In this document: in pieces, positions 9,450 through 20,915 of the stretch
Layout: the number at the start of each line of letters is the position of its first letter
Position numbering within the stretch: the stretch's first letter is position 1
Assembly: GCA_039619475.1 (NCBI GenBank)
Contig: CM077115.1
Coordinates: forward strand, 515,550,815 to 515,614,814
Source of the DNA: Icerya purchasi
Lineage: Eukaryota; Arthropoda; Insecta; Hemiptera; Monophlebidae
Length of the DNA stretch: 64,000 nucleotides
Direction of reading: 5' to 3'
Translations under genes and position numbers: made by a program
The notes under the pieces: generated by a model
Database searches by the model: none
The model's input: only the letters and a program-made list of their open reading frames with translations
What the model was told of the DNA's origin: nothing

Positions 9450-10790
9450 GAGAGAGAGAAAGTACCGGTAACAAAAGAATATCCCATAGATTTCCGCATC
9501 CAGAACCGTGCAGCTGTCATCGTTAGTTGGGCGGACTTTCGCGCTGTGTCTGTGTAGAATATTAATAAATAGTTGAAATATTTGTGTAGCTTGTAATAGT
9601 CGATTTTTAGATGCTGGGGCTTGTTGTATTTCGTTAGGGAAAAATAAACATAGATGATCAGAAGGTCTCATAACGGCTTCAGTGTGTTGAGTCTATTTAG
9701 GGAAATTAATTACGTTTATTGTTTTGCCTGACATGAGGTTTGTAATCTTTGATTGTAGGTTATCAGAGAAATTTCAAGTATTAGTAATTTTATATCAACG
9801 GTGAAATGTAGAAAGGTTTCACCGTTGGTATAAAATTTTTTTAAATATTTTAATAGGTATTTAACTAAATATGGGGAAGTCCTATCACTGAACCAAGGGA
9901 TTTAAGTACAGAAAGACTGGCTGATGAATATATGTGACTCGCAGCTGATTCTTTAAAGGACTAAAGAGACCTATAAATCGAAAGAGCGATTATTTTAGGG
10001 GGGAAATCGTTGAAGTTGACTCCGCGTATAATTCATTATCAAACAGTAGGCAAACTTAGCAGTGGTTTGGAAGAGGATCTGAAAGTTTTCAAGTTTTAAA
10101 AAAATAGTAGGGGAGATTTGACGTTCCCTATGGAACTCGACACGAACAGTTTTTGACTGAGAAAAGCTAAGACCGTCATTATTACATTAGGACTACAGTT
10201 TCTTAACACTTTTTTGTAGGATCTTTCGAGCATTAGCTAGAAAGCAAAAGGGCAAAAAAATATTTATAACCCCCGGGCAATGACAGGCGGAGCGATGCAT
10301 TCACTCCATTAATATAGAAAATAAACAATACTTGGGGCAGAGCCTTGTGGCGCGCCGTTCTCAGTTTGAATAGTTACCAACGTTGTCGAACCAATCTTTT
10401 AATATGGAATGTTCCGTTTGTTAGAAAACCGCGAAAATAATTGGCCATGTTTCTAATTATGCCAAGCTTAGATAATAATCCGTACCACCATAATGCCTTT
10501 CCGATATATTGAAAAAGACGGAGTTTGCCGGCGTTGGTACGCTGTTAATATTTGCCTTTGTAGGCTTAGTGGTTAGCTGTGGTACGCGTTCTTCGCCTTC
10601 CGGCTTGTGTATTGAGGATACAAAATGATTTTGTTTGAGGAAGAAAACGTGTCGGTCGATTATTTTCATTAGAGTTTTGACAAGAACACTTAGGAGCGAT
10701 ACGAGCCGGTAATTCGGAGGGAAAAGAGGATTTTAGTTTTGTTTCAGAATGGAAATAACGGCTGCTAACTTCCACGGTGCCCTAGACTAT
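9450..10790 (-). pseudogene. Jockey-superfamily non-LTR retrotransposon, decayed RT
   Basis: Read on the minus strand, the right part (10,770-10,560) gives a NYRPISLL-like start (NRPTRFLPQTKSF in one frame). The middle (10,520-10,300) gives RT palm fragments (KALWWYGLLSKLG, then NYFRGFLTNGTFHI). The part at 10,150-9,880 gives ALSIYRSL and IYSSASLSVLKSLGSV, the thumb/connection region of jockey elements that carry an RNase H domain. Stops and frameshifts are frequent. The 3' part is cut off at 9441 by the hAT element. The open frame at 9414-9671 belongs to the same relic or its flank. Exact clade unsure. Confidence 0.7.
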
Positions 10791-11806
10791 AAGCGGAAGA
10801 CCAAATTTGATTGTAAATGTGGACAAGAAAAATTTTAACGGAATGAGATAAGTATTTCAACGTGTAGGAAATTTGGAGTGTAACGAACAAAAGAACAAAC
10901 ACTTATAATACTATTGTTAATTTATTTTAGTTTGAAAGTTTTCTAAATGCGATTATTCTATCGACTGTTTAACCGGATTACAAATAAACTAATGGGCTCA
11001 TACAAGATGTTCATTTAATTATATTGTTACGTATTTTCTTAAGACTCATCAACTATTAACCAGCACTATTTATCATTTTTCAAAAAATGTAACAGTTAAA
11101 ATTTTTCGAAATATCGGTTTGGTATTGCTTTTAAATCTATGTATAATACTATTTCTGGTTTATGGCTATTTTAATTCAACGATTATCGTGATTTTTTTGA
11201 ATTCACATAGAAAGAAAAATAATTTAATTTTTATACTAAAACATCCAACCGACATCTAGAAAAACAGCGTTAATTGTTACATAACGCATATCAAGTGGTA
11301 CGTACATATAGCGTGACAGAGTGAGGCCGGCAACGTAACCATTATGGGGATTTACTATTCCGTTGTCGCTGCGGTTGGTAGCCAAAAAAGTGGTTTGGTT
11401 TCCTTCGCGTTATTTTAAAAACTAGTCTGGTGGACAAATGGTGTCTGGCGAGCGACGATTTTTTACGAAAAATCAATCACTATGTTAATATCAGTAAAAG
11501 TGTTTAAAGATGTTTAGTATAATTCGTAGTGGTTATGATATTTTTGGAAAATATTTTTCTTTTTGTGGAGTTCCTTGAAAAATTAAGTATTCCGTGAACC
11601 GGTGGTATTGATCGCAGAATAGGAACAACATATAACTGAAGCACTCAACGCCATCTCACTAGAGATGCTGAAAAATCTATTACGCAACCTAGTCAAACGT
11701 GCAGCGTGGTGCCGAGAAGAGGCTGGTGGCCATTTCCAACATATTATGTTGTAAGATAGAGTAGTGTTAATTTTTTTTATTACATGTATGTTTTTTTCGT
11801 TGTATT

Positions 11807-11838
<32 letters not shown>

Positions 11839-12105
11839 GGCTGCAAAATAAATGAACAAGTACAATATAATATCGCATGTTGAACGAAAATTACATTTAA
11901 TGACAAATCTGGTTATTAGGATTCCATACACATAGTACGAAATCTTAATAAGATGGTTCAGAAACGACAAAAAAATATCAAATAAAAATGAAATAACTCA
12001 CGAACGATTAGACTTATTAATTTCGAAAATCTGAAACATAAATTCTAATTAAAATTCTCTTTAAAACCATATCTATAACTTGTAAGATGATAATCGATTA
12101 CCCTG
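10791..12105. other. Unassigned AT-rich DNA with a poly-T tract
   Basis: No recognisable coding. A block near 11,290-11,480 is less AT-rich but matches nothing I know. A poly-T tract lies at about 11,809-11,837. The two minus-strand open frames over it are translations of the homopolymer. Confidence 0.5.
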
Positions 12106-12960
12106 GGCGGCAAAAAACTTAAAAAACCGTAGAGAATATATAATATGAAATTTGAAAAGGACCACAAAAATCGCCCCTAAAATAGATTATAACTCATCGT
12201 AAGATAACCCTTTAAAAGTAAAATTTAAAATATAAAACAAAACGCAGAAGCTCTTTCATAAAATCAACAAATTACGCTTAAAAAATTACACAGACCCTCC
12301 CCCCCCTCTGGGCTAAAAATAGCAAAAAAAAAAAAAAAAAAAGGATGTTAAGCAATAGCCCGAGTAGAAAAGTAGTTGAGGAAACCAAAACGTATCTCAA
12401 ATATATGCATAAGGAACTGCTTTGTAGAAAAAATATATATAACTCTTTATATTTATGCCCTCGAGGCGCTGAAAGCTTGAAAGTTTCGAAAGACATATTT
12501 TTTATCCCGGTCACATGTGATATATTGATGGAAAAATCGCGCTATTTGTCGGGAACAAAACCGTATTTAATTTCTTTAATGAAACTTTCAAAGTTGGCAC
12601 AAAGTTCAAAAAAGCGTGAAAAATGACGAGTCCTCTTCTGACGCGGGTATTATAGCTAAAAATGTTGAACAAGGTTAAAAAAGGAGGCGCATTCCCGTAT
12701 ATTTCTCTAGTTTGGTACATCCGAGTTTTCAACTCTAAAATTAGACCCCCGGGGCACCAGAAGCCCGAAATTTTTGAAAAAAAAAAATATATATATATTT
12801 TTTCCCCCGCTGGAAATGTGATGTACGTTAGAGTGATCGCTATTTGTTGAAAACGAAATTGTATTTCATGTTCTTTAACGAAACACGTTCGATGTTGGTG
12901 AATAGTTTTAAAAATGAGGCGAAAAATGACGTATCTCTTCTTCTCTCTGTATGGCGCGAA
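12106..12960 (+). repeat. Dispersed ~290-bp satellite-like repeat, cluster 1
   Basis: Two or more diverged units. Recurring landmarks are GAGGCGCTGAAAGCTTGAAAG at 12,464 and its counterpart GGGGCACCAGAAGCCCGAAA at about 12,752 (spacing ~288), followed by an A-run and a C-rich step. Next come GATATATTGATGGAAAAATC, TTTGTCGGGAACAAAACCG and GTTGAACAAGGTTAAAAAAG. The same landmarks in the same order recur at 44,260-45,260. There is no coding potential; the short open frames across it are incidental. Confidence 0.75.
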
Positions 12961-13540
12961 AAATCAAATTTCTTTGTTTCGAATTTAATTCTATATAAAC
13001 GTAAATCGTAAATTATAGTCTTACGTACGAAATATCCTCAGCGCAGCGCATGAAACATCATGCTTGACTGAACTTGTATTTTATAAATTTAAAAGAAAAA
13101 AAATAGTTCCTCAAAATTTCATAGTAAATTGAAACACACATATGAAAACAATATAACGCTTCGACGAATTTTTGTATAATAATAATAAAAAAAAAAGTCT
13201 AGTAATGTTAGCATTATTAATAATAGTACATATACGTATTAAAAATAAAAATAAAAAAAATATAAATAAAATAGGCGTATTAAAAATGCTCGTTTTTCAT
13301 ATATTATTAGTAATTCAGATTTTTTAAGCTCGTCTTATAGACAAAATATAAATCATCCCAAGCACACTCACACTGTGGCTTACTGTTTACGTAAGAGACA
13401 TTGACCCCGATCATCGGTTTTTTTAGACGTTGCCTTAGACAATATAATATATGCATCGTCTGTGCTGCTGTTGCCGTCATGCTATCTTATTTTCCTTTTA
13501 TCACCGTTTCCAGCATTTGTCGTTCTTGGTGCGGTTTTTT
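12961..13540. other. Unassigned AT-rich DNA
   Basis: A-rich with no recognised gene or element. It lies between the satellite-like cluster and the pogo-like relic. Confidence 0.5.
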
Positions 13541-13544
13541 TCTT

Positions 13545-14645
13545 TTAAAGCCCCTTTCTGCTTCCTTTGATTTCCTTTTCTTCTAATACTGCTTTGACGG
13601 ATGTAGATGTCAACAAAATGGAACAACACTTTGTGCATTGCCACTTTTTTTGTTTTTTGTTTTTTTTTTTTTTGTTTTTCTTACATCTTTTCCAACTGTT
13701 GCCAGCAATCTTAAATCTTGCGGGTTGATACTTGACAACGTAAAAAAAACGGAGTTGCTGGTAATGCTCCAAATTATCCGGCACGAGATTATTCTCGCAG
13801 TTTTCCAATGGGCATCCGTACGGTCTGTTTGCAGTTAATGCTGCGATAAAGTCTTCATTTATTTTCTAATTATAAGGCTGCCTATTATTGAGAAGAGTCG
13901 TTTTTGTATATCACCTGGAGTCGCTGCTAATTATTCCGGGAATGTCATTTGGCTTTTAAGCAACCATCGTCAAATGCGAGGTTTACACGACGATGCTGGA
14001 ATGGACTGTAAACTGATAAGGGTTGTAAATGGTGTGATGCATGAGGTGGATACGATGATATAACCATTTTCCTTACAGAATTGTAGCATCGGAACACGGA
14101 GATGCGATATATCGCTGTCTAATAAAAGTAAAACCGGCTGATCGCTATCACAAAGATTACTACTGAACGCGTAAAATGTTTCATTAAAAATTCTTCATCC
14201 ACTACCATTCGCTACATCTATACGGCCAACTCGCGGTGTCCGTTTACCATAAAATTTTCTCGTAAATATTTAAGAGGAACGCGCTATTGGCGCGGACATT
14301 TACTGCACACACCATTCGTACAACGGGTGGTCCACCTTTTTCGATAGAAGTAACGGCTCTGTGTCCTTGTTTCTTCGCTAGACTAGCAATTATTTTTATT
14401 AGTTTCCGAACATCGGTTCGCATTAATATCGCTTATATTATAACATATTTTTAGCAAAAAGAGTTTCCCTAATCTACCTTGAATCTGGTTGTCTGAAAGC
14501 GTATACGTTCAAGAAAACCCAATAAGCCAATCTTTTCCAGCTTTTTTGTTTATTTCCGCTGCTATAGCGGCATAAGTGAAAATCTTAATATCTGTAGCGT
14601 CATTAGGGCAAAATATATTTCCGAACATCATTTTGTGTGTAATTC
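13545..14645 (-). pseudogene. Pogo/Tigger-type (DDE-1) transposase pseudogene
   Basis: The minus strand, read from 14,645 leftward, gives the KKAGKDWLIGF motif at about 14,540 (end of the CENP-B-type DNA-binding region). QGHRAVTSIEKGGPPVV (14,380-14,310) matches the 'QVGSVTSAERG' start of the DDE-1 catalytic core. A DSDISHLRVPML stretch at 14,140-14,080 corresponds to the second catalytic block, and EDFIAALTANRP (13,845-13,810) is the usual C-terminal block. Many stops and frameshifts occur. The Lys-rich end near 13,640-13,680 is probably the basic tail. No terminal repeats were found. This is a dead DNA transposon. Confidence 0.75.
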
Positions 14646-15241
14646 AAAAACTCTTTCTCTTATCGTTAAATATACACAACATACTTCTTTTTGCTTAAAT
14701 TATTATTTCACCTGAAAAAAAATAAAAAAAATAAAAATGAAAATGAAATAGATATTTACCTGTGATGAAATTTTTAGTTCTATATATCGAAATAAAAATG
14801 AAATAACACGAAACACAATTGCTTTCAGTTTTCTTACGGAAACACGTGGCAAGAAGACATTCGTCTCATGTAATAATAATTTACACGAATTTTGTTCGTA
14901 TCTTCTACAGTCGTGCCTCTCTGTGTCTTCCTTAGATATTTAGTCGACACATTATTACCTGTGTATAGAATAATGCACAATATTGGTGTCATTCTTACAA
15001 ATTTCTCTAACTTTCTTTAAACGGACCAAGTTATTACAGTGCAACAACGTGGTACCCTCTACTATTTTCACAGCTTACGTCATATAGTATACTTTTTCTT
15101 CACGTACGGGTTAAATTCACTGAACTTATTTCGATATATTTCACGTTAAATCATATTTTACAGGTATCCCCCCATAACGCAATATAAAAATAAAATATAT
15201 ATAAAAAACAGAGATTTCCATTCTAAAAAAAAAAAAACAAC
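14646..15241. other. Flank of the pogo-like relic, unassigned
   Basis: AT-rich. TACAGGTATCCCCCCATAAC at about 15,160 looks like a possible Tc1/pogo-type terminus next to TA. No matching opposite end was found. Confidence 0.35.
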
Positions 15242-15301
15242 AATAAATAATTTTCGGAAACAACTGTGTTTTAAAAGAGTTGTTTCCGAAAATTATTTAT
15301 T
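15242..15301. repeat. Perfect 24-bp inverted repeat (hairpin)
   Basis: Arms 15,242-15,265 and 15,278-15,301 are exact reverse complements (core TTTTCGGAAACAACT), with a 12-nt loop. A poly-A run precedes the left arm. Could be a tiny foldback element, or a palindrome left by an excision or repair event. Confidence 0.9.
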
Positions 15302-16142
15302 ACGATGTGAAAGCTTTAAATATTTAACAAAAAAAAAACAACTTTTTATTGATACGTTCATCGCCGTTCAGTAATGTTCTGAAATTTGATAATTTATTAA
15401 AAAATTGATCAAAACATGTATTACAGAAAAATTATACAGTTTAAAAATATTAAAATAAAGCCGACATGCTTCGGAGTTACGTATTCCATAATTATGGCTT
15501 GATAATGATGACGATAACAACAGATAAAATTAAAATTTCGACGATGTTGTATATCCGTCTTACGACGAGCAATACCTAATTAGGCTGCCGGGACCAGCTC
15601 GTGTAAACAGCGAAGATAGTGTGGGTATGATAATAGCAGATTAACCATTAACGGTGGCCGCAGATAGGCACGGTGAAAAATAGAGTATTGTCGTTTTATC
15701 GGCGTTACGGTATGCTCCGTTTCCCTGCGGCTGATTATGTCGTATGAAAACATTTTGTTATTAAATTTATATTTTTTGATTCCACAAAATTAAGTTTTTT
15801 TATTTATATATATATATATATATATATAAACTCGGCCATTTTGGCCTCGCAAGGGGCCGTGCCCCTCGACCCCTCTTGCTTTCATTTCTGTCTCTTTCTC
15901 TTCTATACTTTGTATAAAATGATCAAAATTTACAACGTAATTCTTACTGGCATCAACACACACAAAAAATAACATGACCACAGAAATCCTATTCTAACAT
16001 TTAACTTCCGTTATATAAAATTGAGACATTTTTTCGTTACATATTTCATTACATAAAATTGTGACATTTTTTAAATAACAATAACAAAAATCCTACAAAA
16101 TATAACAAATGTTACATAAAATCGGGACATTTTTTCGTTGTA

Positions 16143-16178
<36 letters not shown>

Positions 16179-16281
16179 TCTTAAAATAACCCTCAAAAAA
16201 ACTGTGCATCGATCAAAAAACATACCAGTATACAAACAACTTTTTTTTTTTTTTTTTTTTATTTGTCATTAAAACTCAGCA
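15302..16281. other. Unassigned DNA with microsatellites and a short repeat
   Basis: Contains (TA)n at about 15,805-15,830 and 16,146-16,175, and a poly-T run ending at 16,260. Three copies of a TTACATAAAATT-GACATTTTTT module lie at 16,011-16,140. A GC-richer patch at 15,830-15,880 (GGCCTCGCAAGGGGCCGTGC) stands out from the AT background. No gene. Confidence 0.5.
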
Positions 16282-17655
16282 TTAAGAACCATAGTACACA
16301 CACCTGGTGAACTGTCTGAGGTGGTCGCATCATATAGACCATCTCGTTGTTCCGTGTCCTCTCAAAGATACTGGAAAAATTAATTTTAAAACGGTTGTTT
16401 CCAATATTATCTACCAAAAAACAATTATTCCCGATTTTTAATTTGGTTTTCGTAAGCACCACAACACTATAGGTTCACAGACTAACGAAGATTAGTGAAA
16501 ATAGCACTTGGACAGCAAGGTCTAATATTTGTACGGCCGCGTTTTTGGATGTTCAGCAGGCTTTCGATAACGGCATCAAGAGGATTGTTGTATAAAATTA
16601 AACTTCTGCTTTCTCATTGTTATCTACTATTTTTAAATCGTATATGCAAGAAAGATTTTTTTTACGAATGAAAATAGCCGATGAATACTCAGATATTTTT
16701 CCGGTAAACCACAGGGGAGCGTCCTGGGTGGTCCAATATTATAATCTACACTTCCGACTTCCCGACACGCTGGGTAATACACAGAAGTAGCTTTGTAGGC
16801 GGATGACGCAGCCATCTTTGGTCGTGGATAAATGTGAAAACACAGCCCCACAGAAAAACGTCACTTGGGCATGTGGAGACTTGGCTAAAACGATGACGCA
16901 TAGTAGTCAATGAAAGCAAGTCGACGCGTATTTCATTCACAAATCGAAAAATTGAACGCCTGCCAGTCAAAATAAATAACGTCGTAATACCTAATAACGT
17001 AAAATATTTAGGCATGCACTTGGATGCTAGGCTGACCACCTGGTGGGGGGTACTCACATTCAAAAAAAAAAAATCAATCATTTCAGGTTTAAAATTAGAA
17101 CCATGTTGTGGCTGTTAGCTAAGAGATCGCGACCTTGTCGTTAGACAATAAAACTCTATTATATAAAATAGTAGCTCCAAAAAACGATCTGGCTGTACGC
17201 TATACAGCTGTGGTGGTGGGGCTGCGCAAAAACATCGAACCTACAGAAAATACAGCGATATCGAAATAGAGTACTGAGAAGAACCATATTACTGAAGCCC
17301 CCTGGTACGTCTCAAATTAAACCCTCCATAATGACTTAAACGTGCCATGTTTGATGAAATCAATAGACAAGCAAATAAACATATCGCCCGACTTGTTAGC
17401 ATTCATATGAATCCACTTGCTACCAATTTGCTGGATAAATCCGGTGTGAAATACGCAGACTGTGGCGAAATAAGCCTTTAGACCTTGTTTAGCCATTATT
17501 AAGATTTCAGAGGGAGTACTACTGAGTACACTAACCCTCTACAAAAACAAAACATTTTTTATCACATTAAATTAATCGCTAAATGACCACTAAAGTTGGT
17601 CAGTTGTGGTAAAATAATAAATAAATAGTTAAATACTTAAATAAATAATAAAAAA
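16282..17655 (+). pseudogene. Jockey-type non-LTR retrotransposon, decayed RT
   Basis: Across several frames the plus strand gives VVASYRPSR (RT start) and GLLYKIKLLLSHCY. It continues with an ERPGWSNI remnant of the 'PQGSVLGP' block, VNESKSTRISFTNRK, VKYLGMHLDARLT and finally HMNPLATNLLD. These blocks lie in the order expected for a jockey element, from the middle of RT to the C-terminus. The YADD block is not readable. The last part (17,480-17,655) is an A-rich 3' region. It is 5' truncated and crowded with stops, hence inactive. Confidence 0.85.
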
Positions 17656-19165
17656 AGAACCATAGCGCATGATGCGAATTACGTACGATTTATTTATTAT
17701 TCTCCGAACAAACTACCTGTAACGGCTTACTCCAGTTTCCCCTACATAAAAACGTTACATTTAATTTTTTTAAAGGTTTAATTCACGCGCGAATCGAACC
17801 ACCGCCGAACAGAATATATATTCAAGTAACTGCTGCTAGAACACATGTTTCCATCCTTAAGCACGGTGAGTTCGTGTTAAAATTCGCCTCATTTGCCTTC
17901 CGATTAAAATCTCGCCCGAAGACTATGTAACATCCAATTATATTTCATCAAAGAACTATATTAATTCGCTAATAATTAATAGACAAATTAAAATTACCAC
18001 CCAGCAATAGTAGTAAGATGTTATTAATTCAAACACTACGTAGATACATTTTGATTCGTCGACGTTAGGGGTGTAATTGCTTATTTCTTCCGCTACATTA
18101 TTAATTAATAACTTTCAATGATTTTCTTCTCTCGTCAAATGTACTCCATAACCGAACGTGGGTGCTTTTTAATAAATAATTCCTTCACTCGAACAGGAGT
18201 GATTACCCATTCATTCCCTTCCACGCGGCTAAAGCTAAATTTTCGACAAACAATCCCGTTCCGAAGTAATATACTTTTAAGCAGCTCGAATAGCCGAAAA
18301 CTTTGTTGAGAAAATAACTTTACTTTTAATTTAATTAAACTGCGACTAGAAGGCTAATTACTGCAGTGTCAGACGAATACACTGTTTCCGTCGTAGAAAC
18401 CAAAGCGGCTTTATCACACTGTCGTAAAAATTAATTAATAACATCAGCGTACTTTGCGCGATGGTGTAAGAATAATGAAATTTCATCGACCAAAACGTGA
18501 TATTTCACTATTATTACTAAATAATACGATTGGAAAAACACGCAATGTACACCAATTGCGCAATTAGAAAAAAATAATTTGACTTCAGCGTCTTAAGGAA
18601 AACTGATATAGAGGAATTTTCATATTAAAAAGAAAACAGAAAATTCCGTACAATATTCATGTCTGTACTAAGTGTCTACTGTGGGTTTTTGTGGATCACA
18701 CGACTTTCGGTGTTATGCTTAACTTTGAAATATCCGACGATCAAAACGCTAAAAAGTAACTGCGGTTATTTTTTTAAATGTACGTCAGATATTCTCCAAA
18801 AAAAAAACCGGAAATATATATTTCCCTCGCAGAGGTTAGTGGCTATGTTGATTAGATATACACCGAATTAATAACATAGATATACAAAACACACGCAATA
18901 TATATATATTAATCGAAAAGACAAATACAAAAAAATTTTAAACACCGACAAGTTCGAACTATATCGTTCATGAGATCATATCAACAGATCTTTTAAAGTA
19001 CGCAAACATACAACAGATGCTTCAAGTAGAGCGGAAACATACATCGAACTGGTATGAGAGCAAGCATTGACTGCTATCGTGCGATCTAATTTGAGTAATC
19101 CTGTTCATTCAAATAAACATAAAAAGCAAAGCAATTTTTTGGACTAATAAGTACGGACTTGTAAA
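17656..19165. other. Unassigned AT-rich DNA
   Basis: No element or gene recognised on either strand. Short open frames at 18,118-18,309 and 18,659-18,871 have no motif and ordinary AT-rich composition. Confidence 0.5.
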
Positions 19166-19169
19166 TTAA

Positions 19170-19438
19170 TTGAAGAAAAACGAAGCGCGTGGTAATCAGC
19201 CACAAAATACACTCCGAATGTGGAACTATTATAACTAACGAAACAAATACAGAAGTTGCAGAATTTAAATACTTAGCTACATCACGAATACGTTCGATTC
19301 GAAGTCAAGAGAAGATGTGGTTAAAGCAGTTTTTGAAAAATACTCACGACTCATATTTCAGTTTACGCTCAAGATAGGATTTTATCAGATGCTACGTTTA
19401 TTTTGTTTTATTATTTGGCATAGCAAAATACTAAGATA

Positions 19439-19472
<34 letters not shown>

Positions 19473-20915
19473 TATGAATAAGTTGTGGGTCTCACAGATA
19501 TGCCCAACACTCTTATCAACGTTTATTATATAATAGATATATAGTACACAAATTACAACTACTTAACTTATTTCGTAACTAACAATAATAATAAACTTAG
19601 CATTATGCGTATTAAAGTAATAGCATATTGTATATGTATGCCAATAAAACAACAATGAATGCCGCGTAATACGCATCTGAATACCAATATATGAAGACAG
19701 CTTAATATTTATAATCGAAATAAAGCATGATCAGTGAGAGCCTAAAATCCAGGAAGGACACGACAAAGTGTCAAACACCGACAAAACCGTAAACAGACAA
19801 GAACCATTAAAGAGATAAATGACGTAACTTGATCTTCAGTCTTTGCACTATTCCTTCAACCATTTTTGCACCTCTTTTTTCTACACACCAATCCCCCCCC
19901 CTCTAGTATATCATTAGGGATTATACTTATTTAAATTAGATTCATCAGTGTTATCAATGCGTAAATTTACACCGCGCGGGAATAGATGTAATATGCATTA
20001 CTTTGGTTTCTTGTTAAACGAATTTTTTCCCTGGAGATGGTAAATTGATATTATTGACATGAAATTCTAGTAATCTATAATAGTAATCGTACACATCTTG
20101 GGGGAACATTTCGTTGTTTTCCTTCGATACATAATTGATTCAGAGTCTCGTATTGCTTCCAGTAGGATATAGTGTATAAGTTTCAAACACCTCTTCTGTA
20201 TTTTACTTATTTTATTTATTTTTGTTTTCTTAGCCTCACATAATATATTTCAATTCCATATAATATTCTAGACATTATTATTGAATTATAGTATATACGT
20301 ATAGCGTTCAATGTGCTAGTGTACCTGTGTTATTTTATAAAAAGCTGGAATTGTCTGTCTTATTTTCAAGTTTAAACTTTGAATGTGTTTTTTCCAGTTC
20401 AAGGATTTATCAATATATATTTACATAAAGCTCATGAAGGTTATTATGAAGGACAATTCGCGGGTCGCGTGTGTTATGTTTAGAATTATTCCGAATGTGT
20501 AATATCTTTGATTTGTTTATATTTATACATAATTTCCTATCATGTGCCCATTTACTCAAATTATCTACATCCTCTAAGAAACGTATGTGGTTGCACAGGA
20601 TAATCGTGAGAATATCGCGGACGAAGGAGATAAAGAACAACGAAGTATTGCAAAGAGCCAAATGCCGAGAGGAAAATATTCAGAAGTCGAATTATTTAGG
20701 TAATGTTATGAAAAGCAGGAAGCATGAATGATTATTACGCATAAAATTATACAATGAAAAATCAATGGGAAGAAAGCACGTGGAAGAGGAAAGATGGGGC
20801 ACAGTTCGGCGAAACGTACGGCGATGGAAAAACAACAATGAGAGATTTAGTTGAAGCAGCGGCCAATCACGAAACTTGCTTTATAAATATGTGATTGTCC
20901 TCTGAAAGAAGAATT
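19170..20915 (+). pseudogene. RTE-like retrotransposon 3' half, split by a nested insertion
   Basis: The first part, 19,170-19,436, translates to NTEVAEFKYL and then FIRCYVYFVLLFGIAKY, the RT thumb and the 'CYVWSVLLYGCE' block. The second part, 20,582-20,915, resumes with MWLHRIIVRISRTKEI and continues to RWKNNN and the acidic/aromatic C-terminus (DLVEAAANHE in a neighbouring frame). About 20 codons are missing between the two. The middle, 19,441-20,581, is an unrelated element in the opposite orientation. Frameshifts make it a relic. Confidence 0.8.
19441..20581 (-). mobile_element. 5'-truncated CR1-like retrotransposon nested in the RTE-like copy
   Basis: On the minus strand it begins at about 20,580 inside RT (DVDNLSKWAHDRKL, then NINKSKILHIRNNSKHN), decays leftward, and ends in a poly-A tail seen as poly-T at 19,441-19,473. 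The 3' terminal sequence just before the tail (TTGGGCATATCTGTGAGACC, then CACAACTTATTC) is shared with the copy ending at 31,578. The insertion breaks the plus-strand RTE-like frame, so it is the younger of the two. Confidence 0.75.

Noticed and set aside
17770..17860. tRNA-like B box on the minus strand (GGTTCGATTCG)
   Set aside because: No A box at the right distance and no foldable stems.
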